From contig RKSN01000001.1 of assembly GCA_005518185.1 (NCBI GenBank), positions 868,501-932,500 of the forward strand: a DNA stretch of 64,000 nt, read 5' to 3'. The position numbers and the translations under genes were made by a program. The first letter of the stretch is position 1. Every line of letters begins with the position of its first letter. Positions 1 to 8,385 of this stretch are shown piece after piece. Source of the stretch: Chakrabartia godavariana (GTDB taxonomy: Bacteria; Pseudomonadota; Alphaproteobacteria; Sphingomonadales; Sphingomonadaceae). Below the pieces are notes generated by a model. It saw only the letters and a program-made list of their open reading frames with translations, had not been told where the DNA came from and ran no database searches.

Positions 1-333
1 ATCATGAAAGACGATCTCCGGCTCGGCATCAGCGGCCAGCGCCTCGATTTCGGCAGCGGCCAGGCGCCAGTTGAAGGGGACGAAGATCGTGCCCGCGCGC
101 ACGCCTGCATGTTGCAGGATGACCATTTCCGCACAGTTCTTGGACAGGGTGGCCAGCCGGACGCCGCTGTTCGGCCCGAATTCGTCCGCGATCCATGCGG
201 CAAGGCGATCCACCGCGCGGTCGAGTTGGCCATAGGTCCAGCGCCGCTGGCTCTCCAGATCGAGAATGGCAAGCGCATCGGGATTGGCACGGGCGTGCGT
301 ATGGATCGGGTCGCAGAAGGTCATGACGGACAT
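1..333 (-). CDS. AMP-dependent acyl-CoA synthetase, N-terminal part (probable hydroxycinnamate/feruloyl-CoA ligase)
   Basis: This minus-strand frame opens at an ATG at 333 (MSVMTF...) and runs off the left edge of the window, so only about 111 residues are visible. The visible part has the usual start of ANL-superfamily ligases: an acyl-substrate recognition region, a RRWTYGQLDRAVDRLA stretch and a KNCAEMVILQHAGVRAG stretch. The catalytic motifs lie outside the window. It follows the hydratase-lyase gene by 60 bases on the same strand. This fits a two-gene ech-fcs type operon, in which the ligase would make feruloyl-CoA or p-coumaroyl-CoA from the free acid. Substrate assignment rests on the neighbour, not on this fragment. 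A second in-frame ATG lies at 324. Confidence 0.8.
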   Translation of the reverse strand, partial: MSVMTFCDPIHTHARANPDALAILDLESQRRWTYGQLDRAVDRLAAWIADEFGPNSGVRLATLSKNCAEMVILQHAGVRAGTIFVPFNWRLAAAEIEALAADAEPEIVFHD

Positions 334-393
334 GTGCCCTGTTTGGAGTGGTGTCGGCAAGGGGTGGGGGCTCCGGACCGGAGCCCCGCAGGT

Positions 394-1233
394 TCAGCCT
401 TTGACCTTGCTCGCGTCGAACGTGCCAAGGCCCGGCTTGAACGACTTTTCGTCGAGGAACTGCCGCGTGGCTTCCTTGCGGGCATTGGCCCCGCCAAAGC
501 TGTGCAGCGCTTCCTGCGCGCGGATCTGATATTCCAGACCATTGTCATAGGTCATGTCGACCATGCGGCGCATCGTCCACTTGGTCGCACGCAGGGCGTG
601 GCTGTCCTTCTTCTTTAGAACGTTGGCAATTTCCAGCACGCGTTCCTTCAGGCGATCAGCCGGCACAGCCTCGGTCACCAGACCCTGTTCTTCGGCCTGC
701 TTGCCCGTCAGGTTTTCGCCCATCATCGCGTGGTACATCGCCTTGCGGAACGGCATCAGTTCCTGTGCGACCTTTGAGGCACCACCGCCGGGCAGGATGC
801 CCCAGTTGATTTCGGAAAGACCGAACTGCGCATCTTCGCTGGCGATCGCGATGTCGCAGCCGAACAGCGGGCCGTAGCCGCCGCCGAAGCACCAGCCATT
901 GATCATGGCAATCGTCGGCTTTTCGTACCAGCGCAGGCGCTCAAACCAGCCGTAGCTTTCGCGCTGCGACTTGCGGATCGCCCACAGGCCCTGTTCTTCG
1001 GTCTCGCGGAAATATTCCTTGAGGTCCATGCCTGCGGTCCAAGCATCGCCTTCGCCCGTCAGAACGAGAACCTTTACGTCTTCGCGGAACTCCAGCTCTT
1101 CCAGAACCTTCTTCATCTGGCGGTTGAGCTTGGGGCTCATGCAATTGCGCTTTTCGGGGCGGTTGAACTTCACCCAGGCAATGTCGTTCTCGACAGTGTA
1201 GGCAACGGTATCTTCTTCGGCACGATCCGACAT
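394..1233 (-). CDS. ech: p-hydroxycinnamoyl-CoA hydratase/lyase (feruloyl-CoA hydratase-lyase), crotonase family
   Basis: This 279-residue crotonase-fold protein hydrates feruloyl-CoA or p-coumaroyl-CoA and cleaves the product to vanillin or 4-hydroxybenzaldehyde plus acetyl-CoA. It carries the family-specific blocks MDLKEYFRE (69-77, with Tyr74), NGWCFGGG (112-119) and FGLSEINWGILPGG (137-150). Glu141 corresponds to the catalytic glutamate of the Pseudomonas fluorescens enzyme, and Tyr235 to its second active-site tyrosine. Length matches the family (about 275-280). A good ribosome site (GAGGTGAG) precedes the ATG. The gene is divergent from a MarR regulator across a perfect palindrome, so induction by the CoA-thioester is likely, as described for FerC in Sphingobium SYK-6. 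No vanillin dehydrogenase gene is visible nearby. Confidence 0.92.
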   Translation of the reverse strand: MSDRAEEDTVAYTVENDIAWVKFNRPEKRNCMSPKLNRQMKKVLEELEFREDVKVLVLTGEGDAWTAGMDLKEYFRETEEQGLWAIRKSQRESYGWFERLRWYEKPTIAMINGWCFGGGYGPLFGCDIAIASEDAQFGLSEINWGILPGGGASKVAQELMPFRKAMYHAMMGENLTGKQAEEQGLVTEAVPADRLKERVLEIANVLKKKDSHALRATKWTMRRMVDMTYDNGLEYQIRAQEALHSFGGANARKEATRQFLDEKSFKPGLGTFDASKVKG

Positions 1234-1253
1234 GGCTCACCTCATCGTTGAAT

Positions 1254-1272
1254 ATGTTATGATCTATAACAT
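1254..1272. promoter_or_regulatory. MarR-type operator palindrome between hydratase-lyase and regulator
   Basis: A perfect inverted repeat with 7-base arms, ATGTTAT and ATAACAT, separated by 5 bases lies in the divergent intergenic region. It is 20 bases upstream of the hydratase-lyase ATG and 42 bases upstream of the regulator ATG. Size, AT-richness and placement are typical of MarR operators, so it is probably the site where the adjacent regulator represses the minus-strand operon and possibly itself. Confidence 0.75.
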
Positions 1273-1314
1273 TCGACGTTGCGTGCGGCAAGCCGGATTG
1301 ATAGCAAGACCGTG

Positions 1315-1737
1315 ATGCAGGATCCGTTGCTCCAATATCCCGGCTATGTGCTGCGCCGCGCCTCAAGTGCGGCGATGACCGCGTTCGCGCGGCGGCTGGA
1401 TGCGATTGGTCTGCGGACCGTCGAGGCGACGATCCTCCAGATTGTTCACGACAACCCCGGCATATCGCAAAGTGCGCTCGGACGGATGCTGGACATCCAG
1501 CGGGCGAACATGACGCCGATGGCGGCGCGCCTGGAAGCGCGGGGTTGGGTCCAGCGCCTTCCCAGTGATGGGCGGTCGCTGGGGCTCGAACTTACCGAGG
1601 CGGGTCTCGCCAAGGCGAAAGAGGCGCGCGCCGTTATCGATGCATTCGAAGCCGAACTGACCGCCCGGATTCCGGAAGCGCACCGGGCCCATTTGCTGCC
1701 GGCGCTGCTCGCGCTCTGGGATGCGTTTGACGCCTAG
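1315..1737 (+). CDS. MarR-family transcriptional regulator (FerC-like)
   Basis: The product is about 140 residues with a winged-helix MarR fold. It has an N-terminal dimer helix, a helix-turn-helix around ISQSALGRMLDIQRANMT, the wing segment QRLPSDGRSLGLELTEAG, and a C-terminal dimerisation helix. I chose the ATG at 1315. The open frame extends back to a TTG at 1279, but those extra residues lack family similarity and would approach the palindrome. It is divergent from the hydroxycinnamoyl-CoA hydratase-lyase operon. This is the arrangement of ferC and ferBA in Sphingobium SYK-6, where the regulator releases DNA on binding hydroxycinnamoyl-CoA. The DNA-binding class is certain; the effector is inferred from context. 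Confidence 0.85.
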   Translation: MQDPLLQYPGYVLRRASSAAMTAFARRLDAIGLRTVEATILQIVHDNPGISQSALGRMLDIQRANMTPMAARLEARGWVQRLPSDGRSLGLELTEAGLAKAKEARAVIDAFEAELTARIPEAHRAHLLPALLALWDAFDA

Positions 1738-1828
1738 AATCACGACGCATTTCACTCCCGCGCGCTTGACGCCGATCTTCGGCAGGTCGTAAGCGTTACT
1801 TACTAAATCAGGAGCAGGGTGCTGACAG

Positions 1829-3406
1829 ATGCGTGCCATTGACTATTTTGACCGCGGCCATGACCGCAACCCCAGCCGGACCGCCATCATCGACACGGTG
1901 ACGGGACAGGAATGGACCTTCGCCGAGGTGAAGGCCTTGTCCGAACAGATCGCTGCGGCGATGCAGAAGCACGGCTTTGAAAATCAGGATCTGCTGGCGC
2001 TTTATGGGCCGAATGGCGGGATGCTTCTCGTTGCCCTGCTCGCCATGTGGCGCGCGAACGGGAAGTGGATCCCGGTCAACACGCGCAATGCCATCGACGC
2101 CAATGCCGGGTATATCAACTACGTCCGCTGCAAGTGGATGTTCTACCATTCCAGCCTTGTCGATGAGGTGAGCGAACTTCGCCGCCTGTGTCCGACGCTC
2201 AACAAGTTCGTGTGCATCGACAAGCCCATGGACAATGAATGGGGTGGCGATCCTTCGCTCGAACAGTTCATCGGCGACGTGACGGCGGCTGACTTCGTCG
2301 AGCCCGAAATTGACGCCTTTGGCAACATGCACGAACTGGTCGGCATCTTCCCGACCGGTGGCACAACCGGCCCGTCCAAGGGCGCGAATGTCACCAACCT
2401 TGGCTGGGGTACGATGATCGAGACCGCTGCCGACGGCATGGGCGGCCGCACCGACAATCCGGTCGCACTGGTCTCCGCGCCGATCACGCACGCGGCAGGC
2501 CCGATCTCGCTCTCGACGCTAAGCCTCGGGGCAACGCAGGTCATCCTGCCTGGTTTCGATGCGGAAAAGGTGCTGTCGGCCATCGATCATTACAAGATCA
2601 GCCACATGTATCTGCCGCCGACGGCGCTCTATCAGCTGCTCGCCTCGCCGGAGCTGGCCGATCATGACTATTCCTCGCTGCGGATCTTCATCCTCGTCGG
2701 CAGCCCGTGCAGCCCGGAGAAGCTGCGTCAGGCCGTGGATGTCTTTGGCCCGTGCATGTGCCAGTCCTATGGTCAGGTCGAATGTCCGATGATCGTCGCC
2801 TGGTTCCCGCCTGAAGACGTGGCCCGCTTCGCCACCAATGCGCCGGAAAAGCTTGCCTCCTGCGGGAAGGTCACGCGGTCGATCAAGGTCGCGCTGCTCG
2901 ATGACGATGGTCATCAGGTGCCGCAGGGCGAGGCCGGCGAAATCTGCGTGCGCGGCGTGCTCGTGTCTCACAGCTATTTCGAAAAGCCGGAAGAGACCGC
3001 CGAGATCCGCAAGTTCGGCTGGCACCACACCGGCGACGTCGGAAAGTTCGATGAGGACGGTTATCTCTACATCGTGGACCGCAAGAAGGACATGGTCGTC
3101 TCCGGCGGCTTCAACGTCTTCACGTCCGAGGTCGAGGCTGCAGTCACCGAACTCGCCGAAGTCCGCGAATGCGCCGTCATCGGTATTCCGCACGAAAAGT
3201 GGGGCGAACAGGTCCACGCGATCGTCGTGGCCGATGGCATCGACGACGCGGCGATCATCGCGCACTGCAAGGCACGGCTGGGCGGCGTGAAGGCGCCGAA
3301 GTCGGTCGCGTTCGTTGACTCGATCCCGCGCACGGCCGCCGGCAAAATGGACAAGAAGGCGCTGCGCATTCCCTATTGGGGTGCGAATGCCCGCATGGTG
3401 AACTAA
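1829..3406 (+). CDS. AMP-dependent acyl-CoA synthetase (ANL superfamily)
   Basis: This complete 525-residue acyl/aryl-CoA ligase converts a carboxylic acid to its CoA thioester with ATP. The phosphate-binding motif is at 174-185 (FPTGGTTGPSKG), the A5 motif YGQVE is at 314-318, the hinge region HHTGDVGKFDEDGYLYIVDRKKD follows, and the adenylation lysine is Lys506 in PRTAAGKMDKKAL. The ATG at 1829 follows an AGGAG about 13 bases upstream. It is not a copy of the ligase at 1-333. In an island that seems to make aryl beta-keto acids or aryl acids it may activate such a product, but the substrate cannot be read from the sequence. It is convergent with the minus-strand operon that ends at 3420. 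Confidence 0.9.
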   Translation: MRAIDYFDRGHDRNPSRTAIIDTVTGQEWTFAEVKALSEQIAAAMQKHGFENQDLLALYGPNGGMLLVALLAMWRANGKWIPVNTRNAIDANAGYINYVRCKWMFYHSSLVDEVSELRRLCPTLNKFVCIDKPMDNEWGGDPSLEQFIGDVTAADFVEPEIDAFGNMHELVGIFPTGGTTGPSKGANVTNLGWGTMIETAADGMGGRTDNPVALVSAPITHAAGPISLSTLSLGATQVILPGFDAEKVLSAIDHYKISHMYLPPTALYQLLASPELADHDYSSLRIFILVGSPCSPEKLRQAVDVFGPCMCQSYGQVECPMIVAWFPPEDVARFATNAPEKLASCGKVTRSIKVALLDDDGHQVPQGEAGEICVRGVLVSHSYFEKPEETAEIRKFGWHHTGDVGKFDEDGYLYIVDRKKDMVVSGGFNVFTSEVEAAVTELAEVRECAVIGIPHEKWGEQVHAIVVADGIDDAAIIAHCKARLGGVKAPKSVAFVDSIPRTAAGKMDKKALRIPYWGANARMVN

Positions 3407-3419
3407 GGTCCGTCCTGGA

Positions 3420-4088
3420 TCAGACCGCTGCCTCCAGCAGGATGGCAGCGGTCTCTTCCGGCTTTTCGGTCATCACCCCGTGGCCCGTGTCGAGCGAATA
3501 GCTCTTCCAATGGGGATCCGTCGTCACGCGCTCATGGAACTTCGTGAAGACGGTCGGCGCGCCTTTGGTCGCGTAGATATAGGCCCGGCGCGCAATCGCC
3601 TGTTCCGCGCCGGTCATCCGGACGGGTTCCAGCAGCGTCAGCAACGGGTGGCGCGTCAGATAGGATGGTGAGCCTGGGAAGGGCGCGACAAGCCCCGGCT
3701 GGTCGCGCTGCGCATCGATATAATGCTGGCGCGAGGGATCATCCGCAATGTCCCAGAGCGCCTCGCCATCGCGCGGAAGGAAAGCGTCGGCATAGACGAT
3801 GGCACGGATCACGCCGCCCAGGCGGTTGGCGACTTCGGTGATGATCATCCCGCCATAGCTGTGCCCGGCGAGGATGATGTCGCTGAGCCCATGCGCCTCA
3901 ATGAGGTTGGTCACGTCGGTCACATGAGTGTCGAGCGTGATGGTGGGCGACAGCAGATGCTTCTTTTCGCCAAGGCCGGTGAGCGTGGCGATGTGGACTT
4001 CATGCCCGCCGGCGCGCAGAAGGCGGGCCGTGGCATGCCAGCCCTGACCGCCGCCCCACGCGCCGTGGACGAGAACGAAATTGGCCAT
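3420..4088 (-). CDS. alpha/beta hydrolase (EstC / plant methylesterase-like)
   Basis: This 222-residue compact alpha/beta hydrolase begins with the strand and oxyanion motif FVLVHGAWGGG. The nucleophile elbow is GHSYGG with Ser77, and the catalytic histidine is His203 in DTGHG. The family includes EstC esterases and plant hydroxynitrile lyase/methylesterases, acting on small esters or carbon-carbon bonds. It is the last gene of the long minus-strand catabolic operon, 5 bases after the MBL-fold gene. Possible jobs are hydrolysis of an aryl ester or beta-keto compound; nothing in the sequence decides this. Confidence 0.85.
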   Translation of the reverse strand: MANFVLVHGAWGGGQGWHATARLLRAGGHEVHIATLTGLGEKKHLLSPTITLDTHVTDVTNLIEAHGLSDIILAGHSYGGMIITEVANRLGGVIRAIVYADAFLPRDGEALWDIADDPSRQHYIDAQRDQPGLVAPFPGSPSYLTRHPLLTLLEPVRMTGAEQAIARRAYIYATKGAPTVFTKFHERVTTDPHWKSYSLDTGHGVMTEKPEETAAILLEAAV

Positions 4089-4093
4089 GGGGT

Positions 4094-4972
4094 CTATTCC
4101 TGCCAGGCGGGCTGTTCACCCTTCGCTACGCGGGAGCTGTTGCCCAGAAGGAAGTCGCCCAGCACGTCGACCGCCTCGGGGTAGGCGGCCTTCGCCTTGG
4201 CCTGCAATTCCGCCGACGTCTTCGACGCCGCAACCATTTTCGGCCAGTCAGCGATATAGCGCTGGCTGAAGGTGATGCCGGAGAGGTCATTGGGCAGGCC
4301 CGGCTTGGAGTGGCCCGCAACGACAATGTCGGGCTTGAGCGCAGCCAGTTCGTCCAGTGACTTCCCCCAGGCGGCAATCGCCTTGGGGTCATGCTCGCCG
4401 AACCAGAGGTACATCTGGTTGTACACAAGATCGCCGGGGAAGAGCGCCTTGATGTCGGGTGCCCACAGGGCAGTGGCATGGGCATGATCGCCCTGCATCG
4501 GGCCCAGCACCTTGAGCGCATGGCCTTCGAGCATGATGGTGTCACCCTCCAGCGGCAGCGGGGCCGTCGGCGTCTTCGGCGCATTCATGCCCAGCACCGG
4601 ATACCAGCGCTTCACCTTGAATGGCATCGACTTCCAGATATCGGCCACGACCGTCGGATGGGCGACGATCTTCACATTTGGAAAGGCCTGTGTGATCGCT
4701 TCCATCGCAAAGAAATGATCGGGATGGTCGTGCCCGACAAAGACCGTCTCCAGTTCCTTGCCACTGTCGAGCACCATCGCGACGACGCGGTGCGCGTCTG
4801 CCATGGTGAAGGGCGCGTCGACGAGGACGGCCTTCTTCTCCCCCTTGATGAGCGCGATATTGGCATAGAGCGACCCGGCGCTGGTGCGCAGGACCTCAAC
4901 CTCAAGCGGCTTTTGCTGGGCAAGGGCAGGCGTGGCCGCCAGTGCAAGGGTCGCGGCAAACAACAGGCGCAT
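4094..4972 (-). CDS. Secreted MBL-fold metallohydrolase
   Basis: This is a 292-residue protein when started at the ATG at 4972, which has an AGGAG 7 bases upstream. A longer open frame begins at 5053 but adds only non-conserved residues before the signal peptide. The first 19 residues (MRLLFAATLALAATPALAQ) are a typical Sec signal peptide, so the enzyme should be periplasmic. The metal motif HDHPDH is at 81-86, with further histidines in the GPMQGDHAHAT and VVAGHSKPG segments, as in metallo-beta-lactamase-fold hydrolases. Its operon partners are phenol-oxidising enzymes, two of which also look exported. Substrate unknown; an antibiotic-resistance role is not suggested by the context. Confidence 0.85.
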   Translation of the reverse strand: MRLLFAATLALAATPALAQQKPLEVEVLRTSAGSLYANIALIKGEKKAVLVDAPFTMADAHRVVAMVLDSGKELETVFVGHDHPDHFFAMEAITQAFPNVKIVAHPTVVADIWKSMPFKVKRWYPVLGMNAPKTPTAPLPLEGDTIMLEGHALKVLGPMQGDHAHATALWAPDIKALFPGDLVYNQMYLWFGEHDPKAIAAWGKSLDELAALKPDIVVAGHSKPGLPNDLSGITFSQRYIADWPKMVAASKTSAELQAKAKAAYPEAVDVLGDFLLGNSSRVAKGEQPAWQE

Positions 4973-4983
4973 GGACAGTCTCC

Positions 4984-5739
4984 TCAGTGTGCGGTCTGGC
5001 CGCCGTCGATCGTGAACAGCGCGCCATTGATGAAGCTGGCCGAGGGCGAGCACAGGTGCAGCACCGTGCCCGCAATCTCGTCCGGCTGGGCTGCGCGGCC
5101 GCTGATGTTTTGGGCGAAGAACGCCTTGCGGAAGTCCTCGCTGTCAGCCCAATGCTGCGTCATCGGCGTCACGACGAAGCCCGGCGCAATCGCGTTCACG
5201 CGGATGCCCAATTGGGCGTATTCGATCGCTGCTGCCTTGGTCAGGCCGACAACGGCATGCTTGCAGGCGACATAGGCGGACATGTTCGGGTCCGCGATGA
5301 CGCCCCCGACCGAGGCCGTATTGACGATCGCGCCCCCACCGGCCTTCAGGAAATGCCGGATCTCCGCCTGCATGGCGAAGAACACGCCCTTCAGATCGAC
5401 GTCGATGGCAAGATCAAGTTCGGCTTCGGTCACTTCGTGGAGCGGACGTTGCGGCGGCAGGACGCCCGCATTGTTGAAGGCGAAGTCCATGCTGCCGAAG
5501 CGGGCGATGCACTCGTCCACCAGCGCAGTCATGGCGGCGGCACTGGTCACGTCGGCCTTCACATAAGCCGCCTTGCCACCGGCGGCGGTGATCGCCGCGA
5601 CCGTTTCAGCCGCGCGATCATCGACATCGCCGATCATCACTGCTGCGCCGGCATTGGTAAAGGCAATACATGTTGCTCTGCCAATGCCGGTCGCCCCCCC
5701 AGTCACCAAAACCGTCTTGCCGGAAAAATCCGCTGACAT
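4984..5739 (-). CDS. Short-chain dehydrogenase/reductase (SDR)
   Basis: This 251-residue classical SDR is started at the ATG at 5739 (MSADFSGKTV), which has GAGAAGG just upstream; the frame stays open to 5787. The NAD(P) motif TGGATGIG is at 13-20, NNAG at 89-92, the catalytic Ser143 in TASVGG, and YVACK (Tyr156, Lys160). An acidic residue (Asp38) after the second strand suggests NAD preference. It probably oxidises an alcohol produced in the pathway, for example the benzylic alcohol from the flavocytochrome. It lies between the MBL hydrolase and the zinc alcohol dehydrogenase, 11 and 17 bases away. Confidence 0.9.
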   Translation of the reverse strand: MSADFSGKTVLVTGGATGIGRATCIAFTNAGAAVMIGDVDDRAAETVAAITAAGGKAAYVKADVTSAAAMTALVDECIARFGSMDFAFNNAGVLPPQRPLHEVTEAELDLAIDVDLKGVFFAMQAEIRHFLKAGGGAIVNTASVGGVIADPNMSAYVACKHAVVGLTKAAAIEYAQLGIRVNAIAPGFVVTPMTQHWADSEDFRKAFFAQNISGRAAQPDEIAGTVLHLCSPSASFINGALFTIDGGQTAH

Positions 5740-5756
5740 GCCTTCTCTCCCAATCC

Positions 5757-6764
5757 CTATTGCCCCGGTGCGATCAGCACCTTGCACTCATGCGTGCGCT
5801 TGCGCAGCGCCTCAAATCGTGTCGGCGTGTCAGCGAGTGAAATCGTGTCGGTCACCAGCGCGCGCGGCTCCGCCGCCCCGGCATCGAGGGCATCAAGCGC
5901 CTCTTCATATTCCTGCCGCGTGAAGAAAGCCGAGGTGATGAGCCGGACTTCCTTTGACAGCATGGCAAAGCTGTTGAATGTGTCGGGGCGGGTGCACAGG
6001 CCAAGCAGGCAGATCGTGCCGCGCTTGCGCACCTGTTCGACGGTCTGCGCGATCAGGCCGGGCACGCCCACACATTCAAAGACGATGTCGGGCTTTGCCC
6101 CCAGCATCGCCTCAACGCTGGCGACGGGATCGTCCGGACTCACCGAAAAGCCGGTGGCGCCCATCTCCAGCGCACGCGCCTCCTGAAAGGTCGCCAGGTC
6201 CTGGATGATGACGTCGCTTGCGCCCTTGCGGCGCGCCCAGAACGCGACCGCAAGGCCGATGGGACCTGCGCCAAGGATCAGTACCTTGTCACCCGGCTTC
6301 ATGCCGGACATGTTGACGCCGTGAAGCGCGACCGCGAGCGGCTCGATGATCGCGCCATCTGCCATGCTGGCGGACTGGGGCAGGCGAATGCACTGATTGG
6401 GCCGTGTGACAGCATATTCGGCATAGCCGCCGCCCTGCAGGCCAAACTGGTCGCACCAGGCCACTTCGCCTGACTTGCAGGATGCGCATTGGCCGCAGCT
6501 CTTGAGCGGAATGACCGAAACGAGATCGCCGACTTTCAGGCCTTCGGCACCCTTGCCAAGGGCGACGACTTCCCCCGCAAATTCGTGGCCAAGCACATCG
6601 CCTTTGCTGACGCCATAGGCCGGGTCTTCCGTCATGTGCAGGTCTGACCCGCAAATGCCGCAGCGCCCGACCTTGACGACGACTTCGCCCGCCTGCGGGG
6701 TCGGGTCATCGACAGTTTCGAGCGCCAGCGGCTGGTGCAGCCCCTGCATGACGACGGCGCGCAT
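5757..6764 (-). CDS. Zinc-dependent medium-chain alcohol dehydrogenase
   Basis: This 335-residue MDR protein has a complete set of zinc ligands. The catalytic zinc is bound through Cys35 (GRCGICGSD) and His60-Glu61 (GHEFAG). The structural zinc site has cysteines 90, 93, 96 and 104. The Rossmann motif GAGPIG starts the cofactor domain. It resembles threonine/sorbitol/aryl-alcohol dehydrogenases. Only one base separates it from the flavoprotein gene upstream, so the two are probably cotranscribed and act in sequence. The likely step is oxidation of a hydroxyaryl alcohol to the aldehyde or ketone. Confidence 0.9.
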   Translation of the reverse strand: MRAVVMQGLHQPLALETVDDPTPQAGEVVVKVGRCGICGSDLHMTEDPAYGVSKGDVLGHEFAGEVVALGKGAEGLKVGDLVSVIPLKSCGQCASCKSGEVAWCDQFGLQGGGYAEYAVTRPNQCIRLPQSASMADGAIIEPLAVALHGVNMSGMKPGDKVLILGAGPIGLAVAFWARRKGASDVIIQDLATFQEARALEMGATGFSVSPDDPVASVEAMLGAKPDIVFECVGVPGLIAQTVEQVRKRGTICLLGLCTRPDTFNSFAMLSKEVRLITSAFFTRQEYEEALDALDAGAAEPRALVTDTISLADTPTRFEALRKRTHECKVLIAPGQ

Positions 6765-6765
6765 G

Positions 6766-8385
6766 TCAGGCGATCCCTGACTTGCCCGGCGCGATCACGC
6801 CATTGGGGTCGATCGCATTCTTCAGCAGCTTGTTGAAGTCACGATTGGTCTGGCCATATTGCTGGGCGACCAGCTCCATCGAGTTGACCCCCGTGCGATA
6901 GCTGGCCCAGCCCTTCTTGCCGAAGCGCGTCACGAGTTCCCGGTAACAGGCGTCTGCCTTCTTTTCCTGTTCCGGATCGCTCTTGTCATAGAGAAGCGCG
7001 ATGATGTGGTGCAGGTCGCGCCAGCCAATGGCGTAGGCCGCAGTATAGTCAAAGCCGTGCGCGTCGAGGATCTCGCGCGCGAGCTTGGTCTGGGCTTCGG
7101 CCTCAACGCCCTTTGCGGCCGCCACCGGCGCAAACCAGGCGAGCCCGCCACCGGCACCGCGCCAGCGCAATAGGCCGATCTCGTCGAGGTTGAGGCCACC
7201 CTGCATCAGCGTCTGATGGTGATGGAACCAGGGGTTCCCCTCCATTTCCGCTGCCGTCATGACTTCGCCACCGCTCGGGGCGAGGGCGCCGCGAATAATG
7301 GGTTCGATCGCCGCGACCGTTTCTTCGGTGCCGTACAGCGCAAAATAGGTGTTCCACATGCCCAGACCATTGGCCTTGGCCGCACGCTTCACCGACTCGT
7401 CATCGAGCGGACGCCCATCGGGCACGATCTCGTTGCGGCGCTTGAACATGGCGAGCTGGTAGGAGGCGCTCATCATCAGATTCACGTTCGGGATGAGGCT
7501 CGCCACGCGCAGCGGCCGCATCGCTTCGATGATGGCGGGGACGTCGCCCATATTGTTGTGGCGGACCATGAACGGCTTGTAGACCGGCGGGCGCGGCATC
7601 AGCCACATGCCCATCTTGGTCACGATGCCGAAGTTGGACTGGGTGAACAGGCCATCGACATAGGGGCCATAGCCCCATTTGAACGCCTGCCAGGCGGTTG
7701 AGCCTTCAATGCTGCCCATCCCTGTGCGCATGACTTCGCCATTGGGGAGGACGACTTCCATGCCGCACTGGAAGGTGAAATGCTCGCCATAGGGCGTGTA
7801 GCCCACGCCACGGTCGAGCGTGTTGCCGACCGGCGAGGCAATCGGCCCGACCGTCGGCACGTCGATCCACAGCGGGATGTTGTTCTCGTCCAGATAGTCC
7901 TTCAGCTGCTGGTAGGTGACACCCGGCTCTACAAGGCACGTGCCGAGATCCGGATCGACCTCCAGAATGCGGTTCATGCGCTTCAGGTCGAGCACGATCT
8001 GACCCGGCGTCGCGGGGGTGGCCATGCCATAGCCCATGTTCTTGCCGGTGGAGATGGGCCAGATGGGCTGCTTGAACTTGTTGGCGATGCGGACGATTTC
8101 CTGCACCTCTTCCACGGTGCGCGGGCAGACCGCGCCGACGGGCACGTGGCGGCCACTGGGATCGGGGATGTAGTTCTTTTTCCAGGGCACGACAGCGTCG
8201 GGATCACCAAAGACCCATTCATCGCCGACAACGCCGCGCATCGCCTTGATGGCACCGGCAAAGTCCGCCTTGGACACGCCGGGGGAGAGGGTGCCGCGGT
8301 TGTCACACGAGGCGAGCCCGACCATGGCGGCGCCAAGGACGCTTGCGCCAATCAGGCCACGGCGGTTGAGTTCAAAATCGCTCAT
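6766..8385 (-). CDS. FAD-linked 4-alkylphenol oxidase/dehydrogenase (4-cresol dehydrogenase PchF / eugenol hydroxylase / VAO family)
   Basis: The product is 539 residues with a PCMH-type FAD-binding domain (PRTVEEVQEIVRIANKF, then PISTGKNMGYG, then the long GVTYQQLKDYLDENN and SPVGNTLDRGVGYTPYGEH segments) and the VAO C-terminal domain. The N-terminus has a twin-arginine-like signal (NRRGLIGASVLGAAMVGLASC), possibly with a lipobox cysteine, so it is probably exported. In this family a para-alkylphenol is oxidised to a quinone methide and hydrated at the benzylic carbon, with electrons passed to a c-type cytochrome. The adjacent cytochrome gene overlaps by 4 bases, which makes a flavocytochrome likely. 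I could not assign by eye the residue that would carry FAD covalently. Candidate substrates are 4-ethylphenol, 4-ethylguaiacol, 4-propylguaiacol or eugenol. Confidence 0.88.
   Translation of the reverse strand: MSDFELNRRGLIGASVLGAAMVGLASCDNRGTLSPGVSKADFAGAIKAMRGVVGDEWVFGDPDAVVPWKKNYIPDPSGRHVPVGAVCPRTVEEVQEIVRIANKFKQPIWPISTGKNMGYGMATPATPGQIVLDLKRMNRILEVDPDLGTCLVEPGVTYQQLKDYLDENNIPLWIDVPTVGPIASPVGNTLDRGVGYTPYGEHFTFQCGMEVVLPNGEVMRTGMGSIEGSTAWQAFKWGYGPYVDGLFTQSNFGIVTKMGMWLMPRPPVYKPFMVRHNNMGDVPAIIEAMRPLRVASLIPNVNLMMSASYQLAMFKRRNEIVPDGRPLDDESVKRAAKANGLGMWNTYFALYGTEETVAAIEPIIRGALAPSGGEVMTAAEMEGNPWFHHHQTLMQGGLNLDEIGLLRWRGAGGGLAWFAPVAAAKGVEAEAQTKLAREILDAHGFDYTAAYAIGWRDLHHIIALLYDKSDPEQEKKADACYRELVTRFGKKGWASYRTGVNSMELVAQQYGQTNRDFNKLLKNAIDPNGVIAPGKSGIA

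Noticed and set aside
1279-1314. TTG start at 1279 for the MarR regulator
   Set aside because: The extra residues are not MarR-like and would nearly reach the operator; the ATG at 1315 gives a normal-length protein.
4094-4972. Metallo-beta-lactamase (antibiotic resistance) reading of the MBL-fold gene
   Set aside because: The HxHxDH motif is general to the superfamily, and the gene lies inside a phenol catabolic operon.
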